Below are positions 53,030 to 62,070 of a stretch of 62,070 bases of DNA, piece by piece. The translations under genes were made by a program, and so were the position numbers. The notes beneath the pieces were generated by a model. It had not been told where the DNA came from, ran no database searches, and saw nothing but the letters and a program-made list of their open reading frames with translations. This DNA is from Bradyrhizobium elkanii WSM2783 (GTDB lineage Bacteria > Pseudomonadota > Alphaproteobacteria > Rhizobiales > Xanthobacteraceae), in contig NZ_AXAP01000048.1 of assembly GCF_000472865.1 (NCBI RefSeq), forward strand, positions 1 through 62,070. Direction: 5' to 3'. Every line of letters begins with the position of its first letter. The stretch's first letter is position 1.

Positions 53030-54160
53030 TTAGGCTGCCGCGTTCTTCTTGCGCATGCGGTCGATCAGGGCGTCCTCCCAATAAGAGACGCTGCCGAGGC
53101 CGAGCGCGGTGGCATTGGCGCGGCGGTAGTACATGTGGCAGTCGAACTCCCAGGTGAAACCCATGCCGCCATGGACTTGGATGTTGTTCTTGGCGCAGTG
53201 CTGGAACGCCTGCGTCGCGCTGATCCGCGCCGCGGCGGCCGCTTCCGGCAACTCCGCGGCGTTAGTCGAGAGCGCCCAGGCGCCGTAGTAGCAATTGGAA
53301 CGCGCCAGCGTCGCCGAGACATACATGTCGGCGAGGATGTGCTTGACCGCCTGGAACGAGCCGATCGGCCGGCCGAAGGCGATGCGATCGAGCGCGTAAT
53401 CACGCCCCATCTCCAGCGCGCGGTCGGCGCCGCCGACCTGCTCGAACGCCAGCAGCACCGCGGCGCGGTCGAGCACTTGCGTGATGATGCCCCAGCCTTC
53501 GCCGGTGGCGCCGAGCGGCTCGGCCTTGGCGTTGGTGAAAGTGAGCTCCGCCTGGCCGCGGGTCGGATCGAGATTGGTCAATTCCTTGACCTCGACGCCG
53601 CTCCCCTTGAGATCGACGAGGAACAGCGAGATATCGGCATCACGTCCGGTCGAGCCGGTGCGCGCGGCCACCACCGCGAAATCGGCGATGGCGCCGTCCG
53701 GCACCGGCTTCTTGGTGCCGTTGAGCGCTGCGCCCGCCGCAGTGAGCTTGATCGCCTTCGGCGACGGATTGCCCTTGCCCTCGAACAGCGCCAGCGTGCC
53801 GATGGCTTCGCCTGCGGCGATCTTCGGCAGCCATTTCTGCTTCTGCGCATCGCTGCCGGCGAGCATCAAGGCTTCGGCCGCCAGATACACGGTCGAAGAG
53901 AACGGCACCGGCGCCAGCGCCCGGCCCATCTCCTCCGCGATCACACAGAGCTCAAGATGGCCCGCGCCCGCACCGCCGAACTGTTCGGGGATCGCGACGC
54001 CGAGAAAGCCCATCTCGGCGAGGCCCCTCCAGAGGTCCCTGTCATAGGCGGCCTTGCCATCCAGCACAGTGCGCACCGCTTTCGGCGGGCATTGTTCGCT
54101 GAGGAATTTCCGCGCCTCGTCGCGCATCTGCTTCTGTTCGTCGGAGAAATCGAAGTTCAT
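53030..54160 (-). CDS. Acyl-CoA dehydrogenase, small-subunit type, block 4
   Basis: A 376-residue protein that begins MNFDFSDEQKQMRDEARKFL. It has FGGAGAGHLELCVIAEEMGR in the N-terminal domain, LLAFEQVGGADRALEMGRDY near 237 and IQVHGGMGFTWEFDCHMYYR near the C-terminus. The SEPAGGSD flavin loop of the two larger neighbours is absent. Pairing of a 414-residue and a 376-residue protein repeats the pattern of 27728/29069. Confidence 0.88.
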   Translation of the reverse strand: MNFDFSDEQKQMRDEARKFLSEQCPPKAVRTVLDGKAAYDRDLWRGLAEMGFLGVAIPEQFGGAGAGHLELCVIAEEMGRALAPVPFSSTVYLAAEALMLAGSDAQKQKWLPKIAAGEAIGTLALFEGKGNPSPKAIKLTAAGAALNGTKKPVPDGAIADFAVVAARTGSTGRDADISLFLVDLKGSGVEVKELTNLDPTRGQAELTFTNAKAEPLGATGEGWGIITQVLDRAAVLLAFEQVGGADRALEMGRDYALDRIAFGRPIGSFQAVKHILADMYVSATLARSNCYYGAWALSTNAAELPEAAAAARISATQAFQHCAKNNIQVHGGMGFTWEFDCHMYYRRANATALGLGSVSYWEDALIDRMRKKNAAA

Positions 54161-54198
54161 GGCATTTCACTCGGGTTGATGATGCGTAACAAGGAACT

Positions 54199-54302
54199 GT
54201 CATTCCGAGGCGCGCGAAGCGCGAACCCGGAATCCATCGCGCCACGCGCGCAAGCGGAGAAATGGATTCCGGGTTCGCCGCTGCGCGGCGCCCGGGAATG
54301 AC
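54199..54302. repeat. Intergenic palindromic repeat, family B
   Basis: GTCATTCCGAGGCGCGCGAA...GCGCGGCGCCCGGGAATGAC, between the ligase and dehydrogenase genes of block 4. Confidence 0.87.
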
Positions 54303-54321
54303 GAGTGGCGAGTGTTGATTT

Positions 54322-56196
54322 TCATTGCAGCACGATCACATCTGCGTCGGGTGTGTCGGCATAGAGCTTTTCCACCAGCGCGGCGCGGCGCTCGAGGCCG
54401 GCGCGCTGGTTGATGTAGCCCTTGTCGGTGAGTTCGTTGCCGTCGATCGAGGGCGGTTCGACCATCAGCATCGCGCGCGAGATACGCCGGCTGCTGGCGC
54501 CGGCGACGGACGCATTGTGCGCCTCCAGTCCGCGCCTGAAACAGGCGATCACCTCGGGATGCTTCACCGCGCCTTCGAAGCTTGCGTTGGGATCGCCCAT
54601 GATCTGCCGGCAGGCGTGAAGATTGGGCCAAGCGAGCAGGCCGATAAAGGGGCGATCCTGTCCGGCCACCAGCGCATCGTGCACGACAGGCGTAGCGGCC
54701 GCGATCGCATCGGTGCGGAGCGAGCCGACATGCACGAAGGTGCCGGTCGTGAGCTTGAAATCCTCGACCACGCGGCCGGCAAAGATGATGCCCTGCACGG
54801 GATCCTCGGGGTCGACGAACACGCCGGCATCGCCGATGCAGTAGAAGCCTTCCTCGTCGAACACCGATCTGGTGAGTTCGGGCTGGCCGAAATAGCCGGG
54901 CGTCACGTTGACGCCGCGCAGACGCAACTCATATTTCGCGCCGCACGGCACCATCTTCAGTTCAACGCCGGGGAACGGCAGTCCGATCAGGCCGACGCGC
55001 TCGGTGTCCCAATAGGTGCCAGTCGAGGTCGGCGCGGTCTCGGTCGAGCCCCATCCGGTATAGAACACGATGCGCTCGCCGGTGGAGCGGACCGCAAGCG
55101 CCTGCATCCGATCGTAGAGATCATCCGGCAGCCGCGCGCCGCCATAAGCCATCACGGAAAGATTCCTGAAGAAGCTGCGGCAGAGCACATCGTCCTTTTC
55201 CATCGCCGCCGCCAGTGCGGCGTAGCCGGCGGGGACGTTGGCGTAATAGGTCGGCGAGATCTCGCGCAGGTTACGGATGGTCTCGTCGAACTGGCCCGGC
55301 ATCGGCCGGCCGTCGTCGATATAGAGCGTGCCGCCATCGATCAGCACCGGGTTGAACAGCGCATTACCGCCCATGGTGTGATTCCAGGGCATCCAGTCCA
55401 GAAAAGTCGCGAGCGGACCATTGGGATCGCGCGGCCGCACCTGCATCATCATCGCGGCATTGGCGCACATCATCTCCTGGGTGTTGATGACGGCCTTGGG
55501 CATGCCGGTCGAGCCCGAGGTGAACAATAGCTTTCCGACCGTTTGCGGCGTGATCTGCGCGATCGACGCTTCGACATCGTCCGTCACCGGCGTTGCCGCC
55601 AGCTCGGCGAAACTGACGCTCTTGATGCCATCGCAAGGGCGAGCGACGTGAACGACGGTGACGCCATCAAGATCAAGCGCGCGCAGCGCCTTCTCGAAGG
55701 TGGGGCCATCCTGCACCATGATCACGGCCGGCTTGACCAGGTCGAACAAATATTTGAGCTTGAGATGATCCTGGCTCATCAGCGAATAGGCTGGCGACAC
55801 AGGCGCCGCCGGCAGCCGCGCCTGCATCGCCGCCTGTGTCATCAGCGCGTGCTCGATTGAATTGCCTGATAGGATCGTGACCGGACGTCCGGCATCGAGC
55901 TTCAGATTGAGCAGGCCTTGCGTGAGCGCATCCACCGTGCGCTTGGCTTCGGCGTAGGACAGGTTGCGCCATTGCCGCTCGGGGCCGGTGCGCTGGGCGA
56001 GCCAGGTCCGCTCCGGTGCCTGCTTCGCCCATTTGGCGAGCGAAGCTGGAATATGCTTCTCGTAGGGGCTGAGCGGAATGCGCGACTTCAGGACGATCGC
56101 GCCGTCGTCTCGACGCTCGATCGCGATGTCGCGCGGCAGCCATTCGATCTTGCGAAAGCCCGGCTTTTCCAGCACCGCGGCTGCACTCCCACTCAT
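54322..56196 (-). CDS. Feruloyl-CoA synthase-type acyl-CoA ligase, block 4
   Basis: A 624-residue adenylate-forming ligase, paralog of the gene at 2209. It shares IPLSPYEKHIPASLAKWAKQ-type spacing, LLFTSGSTGMPKAVINTQEM near 222-241, DWMPWNHTMGGNALFNPVLI, YTGWGSTETAPTSTG and the C-terminal LTDKGYINQRAGLERR. The ATG at 56196 is preferred (CGGGAGA upstream); the frame is open to 56370. It should activate a hydroxycinnamate or related aryl-propanoid acid. Sequence differences in the middle domain suggest a substrate different from that of the block 1 copy. Confidence 0.87.
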   Translation of the reverse strand: MSGSAAAVLEKPGFRKIEWLPRDIAIERRDDGAIVLKSRIPLSPYEKHIPASLAKWAKQAPERTWLAQRTGPERQWRNLSYAEAKRTVDALTQGLLNLKLDAGRPVTILSGNSIEHALMTQAAMQARLPAAPVSPAYSLMSQDHLKLKYLFDLVKPAVIMVQDGPTFEKALRALDLDGVTVVHVARPCDGIKSVSFAELAATPVTDDVEASIAQITPQTVGKLLFTSGSTGMPKAVINTQEMMCANAAMMMQVRPRDPNGPLATFLDWMPWNHTMGGNALFNPVLIDGGTLYIDDGRPMPGQFDETIRNLREISPTYYANVPAGYAALAAAMEKDDVLCRSFFRNLSVMAYGGARLPDDLYDRMQALAVRSTGERIVFYTGWGSTETAPTSTGTYWDTERVGLIGLPFPGVELKMVPCGAKYELRLRGVNVTPGYFGQPELTRSVFDEEGFYCIGDAGVFVDPEDPVQGIIFAGRVVEDFKLTTGTFVHVGSLRTDAIAAATPVVHDALVAGQDRPFIGLLAWPNLHACRQIMGDPNASFEGAVKHPEVIACFRRGLEAHNASVAGASSRRISRAMLMVEPPSIDGNELTDKGYINQRAGLERRAALVEKLYADTPDADVIVLQ

Positions 56197-56239
56197 TTTG
56201 CGTCTCCCGGAATTTCTTGTCCTTTGCGGATCTTTGTTG

Positions 56240-57046
56240 CTATCGCCTGATATACACAGGCTTTCGTTTTTCGAGAAAGGCCCTGATACCTTCCGCAAAA
56301 TCTTCCGAACGGCTGCACAGGACCTGGTTGCGGTCCTCCATCGCGATGACAGCTTCCAGCGATCCGGCATCGACGCTCATGTTGAGGCATTCCTTCGAGA
56401 GCCGCAGGCCCACGGGCGACGCCGTCAGCATCGCCTCGACATAAGGCTGGGCCGCCGCATCAAGTCCGCCCTCTTCGACCACCTCCGAGACAAGGCCGAC
56501 CGCGAGCGCGCGCTCCGCACCAATGAAGCGGCCGGTGAGGATCAGTTCGGACGCAACAGAGACGCCGACGAGACGCGGCAGGAAATAGCTGGTGCCGATA
56601 TCGCAGCCACCAAGGCCGAGCTTGATGAAAGCGCAATTCATTCGCGCCGATCTGGTCGCGATGCGGATATCGGAAGCGAGCGCCAGTGCGAAGCCGCCGC
56701 CGGCGGCCGCGCCCTGGATCAGCGCAATGATCGGCTGCGGACAGCGCCGCATCAGCATCACGATGTCAGCGATGCGCCGCTGCGAGTCCAGCGACTCGGT
56801 GACCCCAGGCGGCTCCTGCTGCCCGGCGCGACGCTGCATCGCGTGCTTGAGGTCAAGGCCGGCGCAGAAATTCTCACCCGCGCCTTTCAGCACCACGACA
56901 CGCGTGTCGCGGTTGCGCTGCAGGCCCTGGAAGTAGGCATTCAGCGCATCGATCAGCGAGGGATCGAGCGCGTTCAGGCTCTCGGGGCGATTGAGGGTCA
57001 CCCGATCGACGCCGTCGTGATGTTCGATCAGAAGCGGTTGGGTCAC
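56240..57046 (-). CDS. Enoyl-CoA hydratase/isomerase family protein, block 4
   Basis: A 268-residue crotonase with GAGENFCAGLDLKHAMQRRA near 58-77 and IQGAAAGGGFALALASDIRIA near 106-126, followed by FIKLGLGGCDIGTSYFLPRLVG. The start is a GTG at 57046 with GCAGGAGTT upstream; longer ATG frames begin inside the family E repeat. As in blocks 1, it is next to a feruloyl-CoA-synthase-type ligase. The GGFALA loop lacks the first catalytic Glu, whereas the second region also differs, so isomerase or lyase chemistry is possible. Confidence 0.85.
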   Translation of the reverse strand: MTQPLLIEHHDGVDRVTLNRPESLNALDPSLIDALNAYFQGLQRNRDTRVVVLKGAGENFCAGLDLKHAMQRRAGQQEPPGVTESLDSQRRIADIVMLMRRCPQPIIALIQGAAAGGGFALALASDIRIATRSARMNCAFIKLGLGGCDIGTSYFLPRLVGVSVASELILTGRFIGAERALAVGLVSEVVEEGGLDAAAQPYVEAMLTASPVGLRLSKECLNMSVDAGSLEAVIAMEDRNQVLCSRSEDFAEGIRAFLEKRKPVYIRR

Positions 57047-57089
57047 GCTTAACTCCTGCTTCACCCGAACGCGATGCCAGTTACTGCGC

Positions 57090-57221
57090 CCTCTCCCCTT
57101 GTGGGAGAGGGCTACGCCGGCACCAACCCTGCATTCGATACGGTGAGGGGTTGCGAGCCGGAGAGAACCCCTCATCCGTCGCGGATTTCATCCGCGCCAC
57201 CTTCTCCCACAAGGGGAGAAG
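57090..57221. repeat. Intergenic palindromic repeat, family E
   Basis: CCCTCTCCCCTTGTGGGAGA...CACCTTCTCCCACAAGGGGA-GAAGGG with inner GGTGAGGGGTT/AACCCCTCATCC arms, between the SDR and hydratase genes of block 4. Confidence 0.85.
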
Positions 57222-57227
57222 GGAAAC

Positions 57228-57986
57228 CTACCGCGGGGCCATGCGGATGGCGCCGTCGAGACGGATGGTTTCGCCGTTGAGCATTGCGTTCTCGACGATG
57301 TGCACCGCGAGCGCACCATATTCGTCGGGCTCGCCGAGGCGGGCCGGATGCGGCACCTGGGCGCCGAGGCTCTTGCGCGCCTCCTCGTTCAGACCCATCA
57401 GCAGCGGCGTGAAGAAGATGCCGGGCGCGATGGTGTTGACGCGGATCTTCAGGCTGGCGAGGTCGCGGGCCGCCGGCAAGGTCAGGCCGACGATGCCGCC
57501 CTTCGAGGCGGAATAGGCGATCTGGCCGATCTGGCCTTCATAGGCTGCGACCGAGGCGGTGTTGACGACGACGCCGCGCTCTTCGCCGATCGGCTGCGCC
57601 GTGGCGAGCCGCTCCGCGAACAGGCGCAGCACGTTGAAGGTGCCGATCAGGTTGACATTGATGATGCGCGTGAACTTCTCCAGCGGATAGACGCCGTCCT
57701 TGCCGACGATGCGCTGCGAGCCGCCGATGCCGGCGCAGTTCATCAGCACGCGCGCGATGCCGTGCGCGGCTTCCGCCTTGGCGATCGCGGCCTTCACCTG
57801 CTCCTCGCTGGTGACGTCGGCATGAAGCGCGACGCCCTTCACCTCCGCCGCGACCTTCTCGGCGTTCTCCTTGTTCTGGTCGAGCACGCCGATCTTGGCG
57901 CCTTTGGCGGCCATGGCGCGCGCGGTGGCGGCACCAAGGCCGGAGCCACCGCCGGTGATGAGAACAGCAACGTCTTTCAACTGCAT
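57228..57986 (-). CDS. Short-chain dehydrogenase, 3-hydroxyacyl-CoA dehydrogenase type, block 4
   Basis: A 252-residue SDR, close paralog of the gene at 4113 along its whole length. GGGSGLG (12-18), NCAG (83-86), Ser145, Tyr158 and Lys162 occupy equivalent positions, and the EGQIGQIAYSASKGGIVGLT and RMAPR C-terminus are shared. It follows the TetR gene by 60 bases with AAGGAAAGG upstream. It would carry out the same 3-hydroxyacyl-CoA oxidation in the block 4 route. Confidence 0.9.
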   Translation of the reverse strand: MQLKDVAVLITGGGSGLGAATARAMAAKGAKIGVLDQNKENAEKVAAEVKGVALHADVTSEEQVKAAIAKAEAAHGIARVLMNCAGIGGSQRIVGKDGVYPLEKFTRIINVNLIGTFNVLRLFAERLATAQPIGEERGVVVNTASVAAYEGQIGQIAYSASKGGIVGLTLPAARDLASLKIRVNTIAPGIFFTPLLMGLNEEARKSLGAQVPHPARLGEPDEYGALAVHIVENAMLNGETIRLDGAIRMAPR

Positions 57987-58046
57987 GGGTACAACCTTTC
58001 CTTGGGCGTTTCTTTCTCTAGACTTGGGACTTCCAGAACTCGAAGG

Positions 58047-58718
58047 TCACTCGGCTGCAGCACCTTGCTTTGACGGGTTGAGCATGCCGCCGAAGATCAG
58101 CGCTTCCATATGCTTGATATATTCGCGGCAAACGTCGTCGGTGACCGGGCCGACGCCGGTCGCGCGCGACATCGCGTGGCGGCCGAAGAACAGGTGATCG
58201 CAGGCGCCGATCAGGCTGGTGTAGAACAGCACCGGATCGACCTCGCGGAATTCGCCGGCTCGTACACCCTCATCCAGCAGGCGGCGATGGAAATCCAGCA
58301 GCGGCGCGATGAAGAATTTTGACACTTCGTCGGCGGCCTCCGGGCTGCTCTCGTGCAGGAGATAATGGATCAGCCGGTTCATATAGGGAAACTGGTGATA
58401 GGCGCGGATGATGCCAGCGATGTGCAGCCGCAGCTTGGCGGTCGGCGCGATCGGCTGCGCGACCAGATATTCGAGCTGCGACATCTCGGTTGCGGCATCG
58501 CGCGCGAGCAGCGCCAGCAATAGCCCGTCCTTGTTCCCGAAATGATATTTCACCAGCGCGGCGTTGACGCCGGACTTCTGGGCAATGTCGGACAGCGACA
58601 CGTCGATCGAAGCGCGCTCGATCATCAATTCGCTCGCGGCGACCAATAGCTTTTCCGCCGTGGCGTTTCTGCCCGTCGGAAGGCGCGTTGGTATACTGGT
58701 ATTTAGCTGTGCTGCCAT
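58047..58718 (-). CDS. TetR family transcriptional regulator
   Basis: A 223-residue regulator. The N-terminal helix-turn-helix (about 20-70) has ASIDVSLSDIAQKSGVNAALVKYHFGNKDGLLLALLARD. The C-terminal part is all-helical ligand-binding domain. It lies first on the minus strand before SDR-hydratase-ligase-dehydrogenase genes and divergent from the thiolase-ligase pair at 58866. It probably represses both units and is released by an acyl- or aryl-CoA, but the ligand cannot be read from the sequence. Confidence 0.88.
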   Translation of the reverse strand: MAAQLNTSIPTRLPTGRNATAEKLLVAASELMIERASIDVSLSDIAQKSGVNAALVKYHFGNKDGLLLALLARDAATEMSQLEYLVAQPIAPTAKLRLHIAGIIRAYHQFPYMNRLIHYLLHESSPEAADEVSKFFIAPLLDFHRRLLDEGVRAGEFREVDPVLFYTSLIGACDHLFFGRHAMSRATGVGPVTDDVCREYIKHMEALIFGGMLNPSKQGAAAE

Positions 58719-58776
58719 CTTCCCTGCCGGAACGTCCGCCGGGCAGATAACCCGATGCCGCGCCCGACCTCAAGAG

Positions 58777-58796
58777 TTAATTGATTGATTGACTAA
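58777..58796. promoter_or_regulatory. TTGA-repeat motif in TetR/thiolase gap
   Basis: TTAATTGATTGATTGACTAA contains three tandem TTGA tetramers and TTA/TAA ends, in the only AT-rich part of the 147-bp divergent promoter region. It is a candidate TetR operator by position, but its symmetry is weak. Confidence 0.35.
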
Positions 58797-58865
58797 ATCC
58801 GTAGCCGCCCTTTTAATCCCGCCATCTTTGAAACGCCCATCCAGAACACTTAAGGGAGACCAAGC

Positions 58866-60038
<1,173 letters not shown>

Positions 60039-60078
60039 GCCGCTTCCGTTTGGTCGCAACAGCGACCACGCAAAAAGT

Positions 60079-60202
60079 GTCGTCCCGGGCTTGACCCGGG
60101 ACCCATAACCACAGGGTTTCGTGGTTATGCCCGGCTGGAAGCTCTAGCCCAATTTCAAAACCACGCTCGGTGGTTATGGGTCCCCGCCTTCGCGGGGACG
60201 AC
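60079..60202. repeat. Intergenic palindromic repeat, family D
   Basis: GTCGTCCCGGGCTTGACCCG...CCCCGCCTTCGCGGGGACGAC with inner CCCATAACCAC/GTGGTTATGGG arms; the second copy is at 27559-27676. Confidence 0.87.
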
Positions 60203-60225
60203 AGAAAATCCTTGAGGAAACGTTC

Positions 60226-61767
60226 GTGACCCACCCCTCGATCCACGCTCGCACGCATCCGGACAAGATCGCCTATCGGATGGCTGCTACCAGCAAGGCG
60301 ATCACCTATCGCGAGCTCGACGAGCTCTCGAACCAGGGCGCGCATCTGTTCCGTTCGCTCGGACTGAAGGCCGGCGACCACATCGCCTTCTTGATGGAGA
60401 ACCGGCTCGCCTTCATGGAGATCTGCTGGGCGGCGCAGCGCGCGGGACTCTATTACACCGCGATCAGCCGTTACCTGAAGCAGGACGAGATCGCCTATAT
60501 CATCAAGGACTGCGGCGCCAAGGTCTTCATCACCTCGCCGAGGTGTGCCGAGCAGGTGAAGGGCCTCATCAAGGGCGAGCCGGGCGAACCATTGTGGTTC
60601 ATGCTGGACGAGCCGCTGCCGGGCTTCCGCTCCTTCGACAAGGAAGCGATCGTGCAGCCGACCACGCCGATCAAGGATGAAATCGCCGGCTACGACATGC
60701 TCTATTCCTCCGGCACCACCGGCCGGCCCAAGGGCATCAAGAAGCAGTTCGAGGGTAACCCGATCGACGTCCCGAACCCGTTCCTGCGGGTGCTGTGCGC
60801 CGACATGTGCGGCATGAACGCGGACACCGTCTATCTGTCGCCGGCGCCGCTCTATCACGCCGCTCCGCTGCGCTTCAACATGATGGCGATCGTGCTCGGC
60901 GGCACCTCTGTTATCATGGAATCCTTCGACGCCGAGGAATTCCTGAAGCTGGTCGAGAAGCACAAGGTGACGCAATCGCAGCTCGTGCCGACCATGTTCG
61001 TGCGCATGCTGAAGCTGCCGGACGAGGTGCGCACGCGCTACGACGTCTCCTCGCTGAAGGGCGCGATCCATGCCGCGGCGCCCTGCCCGGTCGACGTCAA
61101 GGCCAAGATGATCGAGTGGTGGGGGCCGATCCTGATCGAATATTACGCAGGCTCCGAGGGCAATGGCGTCACGGTGTCAACCTCGCAGCAATGGCTGGAG
61201 CACCGCGGCACAGTCGGCCGCGCTGTGGTCGGCAAGGTCAAGATCCTGGACGAGAACGACGAGGAATTGCCGCCCGGCGAGATCGGCACGGTCTATTTCG
61301 CCGATGCGCCAGCATTCACCTATCACAACGATCCCGAGAAGACGAAGCGCGCCTATAACGCCAAGGGCTGGTCGACGCTCGGCGACGTCGGCTATCTCGA
61401 CAAGGAAGATTTCCTCTATCTCACCGACCGCAAGAGCTACATGATCATCTCCGGCGGCGTGAACATCTATCCGCAGGAGACCGAGGACGTGCTGATCACG
61501 CATCCTGCGGTTTCCGACGTTGCGGTGTTCGGCGTGCCTAACGATGAGATGGGCGAGGAGGTCAAGGCCGTGGTGCAGCCGCACGACATGGCTGCGGCCG
61601 GCAAGGAGCTGGAGGCCGAACTGATCGCCTTCTGCAAATCGCGGCTGTCTGCAATCAAATGCCCGCGCTCGATCGATTTCGAAGCCGAGCTGCCGCGCAC
61701 GCCGACCGGCAAGCTGGTCAAGCGCCACCTCCGCGACCGCTACTGGCCGAAGCCGGCGAAGGCATAA
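60226..61767 (+). CDS. Acyl-CoA ligase (AMP-forming), block 4
   Basis: A 513-residue adenylate-forming ligase starting at GTG (GAGGAAACG upstream). It has YSSGTTGRPKGIKKQFEG near 159, YAGSEGNGVTVSTSQQ near 306, GDVGYLDKEDFLYLTDRKSY near 386 and C-terminal PRTPTGKLVKRHLR with the catalytic Lys. In place of the usual TE(T/S) motif it has SEGNG, which is seen in some short- or medium-acyl ligases. It follows the thiolase after a family D repeat and is probably the entry enzyme for a second group of acids in block 4. Confidence 0.88.
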   Translation: MTHPSIHARTHPDKIAYRMAATSKAITYRELDELSNQGAHLFRSLGLKAGDHIAFLMENRLAFMEICWAAQRAGLYYTAISRYLKQDEIAYIIKDCGAKVFITSPRCAEQVKGLIKGEPGEPLWFMLDEPLPGFRSFDKEAIVQPTTPIKDEIAGYDMLYSSGTTGRPKGIKKQFEGNPIDVPNPFLRVLCADMCGMNADTVYLSPAPLYHAAPLRFNMMAIVLGGTSVIMESFDAEEFLKLVEKHKVTQSQLVPTMFVRMLKLPDEVRTRYDVSSLKGAIHAAAPCPVDVKAKMIEWWGPILIEYYAGSEGNGVTVSTSQQWLEHRGTVGRAVVGKVKILDENDEELPPGEIGTVYFADAPAFTYHNDPEKTKRAYNAKGWSTLGDVGYLDKEDFLYLTDRKSYMIISGGVNIYPQETEDVLITHPAVSDVAVFGVPNDEMGEEVKAVVQPHDMAAAGKELEAELIAFCKSRLSAIKCPRSIDFEAELPRTPTGKLVKRHLRDRYWPKPAKA

Positions 61768-61786
61768 GAGTGTAGTTGTAGTGTTG

Positions 61787-61902
61787 TCGTAGAGCCTGAG
61801 AACCAATTCGGTTTTCGGGTAGACGGCATCCGAAGTAGCGGATGTTGAAGACCTCGACGGTGGAGCGGGGCGGGATTTGCGCGCCGCTATGGTTTGGCGC
61901 AG
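61787..61902. mobile_element. Terminal region of an insertion sequence (right copy)
   Basis: 61787-61881 is identical to the reverse complement of 1-95. It continues to the stop codon of the transposase at 61903. The break in identity at 61786 marks the left end of this copy. No clear target-site duplication can be recognised because the outer ends of both copies are outside the window. Confidence 0.75.
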
Positions 61903-62070
61903 CTATGGGTTGGCGAGGCGATGTCCCTGCAGGATGTTGTTGGTGAGGGCGTACCAGAGCACGACGGCTCGGACCTTTTCGATGCCGCGCACCGTCAATT
62001 GCCTGAGGTCCCAGTTGCGCCAGCGGGCATGGATGCATTCGCAGATCGAGCGGGCCTGGTACTGTGCCTT
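61903..62070 (-). CDS. Transposase, C-terminal 55 residues (cut by window end)
   Basis: The partial frame reads KAQYQARSICECIHARWRNW, LRQLTVRGIEKVRAVVLWYA and LTNNILQGHRLANP before a stop at 61903. The CE-HAR-RN-LRQ-VRG-KVR-V-LW-AL-N pattern is that of the C-terminal end of DDE transposases common in Bradyrhizobium, probably IS1182-like (family not certain). The N-terminal part and catalytic residues lie beyond the window. Confidence 0.75.
   Translation of the reverse strand, partial: KAQYQARSICECIHARWRNWDLRQLTVRGIEKVRAVVLWYALTNNILQGHRLANP

Overview
The window looks like chromosomal DNA of a Bradyrhizobium-type alphaproteobacterium (Bradyrhizobium/Rhodopseudomonas group). The signs are very high GC with GC-rich third codon positions, many ABC and TRAP importers for organic acids, several acyl-CoA dehydrogenase and ligase paralogs, and at least eight families of the intergenic palindromic repeats typical of that group. 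No rRNA, tRNA or CRISPR array was seen. All family names come from reading motifs; no database was searched.

Layout. Left edge (1-95): the end of an insertion sequence. The same 95 bp occurs in inverse orientation at 61787-61881, next to the C-terminus of a transposase, so the window may be a contig that stops at a repeat. 148-1059: lipoprotein. 1404-10791, block 1: enoyl-CoA hydratase, feruloyl-CoA-synthase-type ligase, SDR and 4-hydroxybenzoyl-CoA-type thioesterase, then a solute-binding protein facing a livH/livM-livG fusion/livF operon and a divergent MarR regulator. 11128-22255, block 2 (minus strand): IclR regulator, livG-livF-livH-livM, four tandem solute-binding protein genes with terminators after the first three, and a glycerate 2-kinase joined to the last. 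22428-31150, block 3: an FadB-like fusion, acyl-CoA ligase, thiolase, two acyl-CoA dehydrogenases and an SDR. 31368-37457: glycerol kinase, a TRAP transporter and divergent PobA. 37678-48933: thioesterase, LysR, flavin-oxidase-fold protein, GST, WYL regulator, small proteins, a Crp/Fnr regulator and an unusual two-gene operon (stand-alone DUF6537 protein plus membrane cNMP-binding protein). 49141-61767, block 4: GrlR-like protein, then a minus-strand operon (TetR, SDR, hydratase, second feruloyl-CoA-synthase-type ligase, three acyl-CoA dehydrogenases, nitroreductase) divergent from a thiolase and another acyl-CoA ligase.

How the genes fit together (inference). Block 1 with a thiolase and PobA gives a full CoA-dependent beta-oxidative route from p-coumarate-type acids to 4-hydroxybenzoate and protocatechuate; the ABC and TRAP systems would import the acids. 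A palindrome of the form GTTATA-N3-TATAAC lies before the block 1 operon, in the MarR/livH gap and in the TRAP/PobA gap, which suggests one MarR-controlled regulon. Block 4 repeats the ligase-hydratase-SDR core under a TetR regulator and adds dehydrogenases, as expected for related side-chain-saturated substrates.
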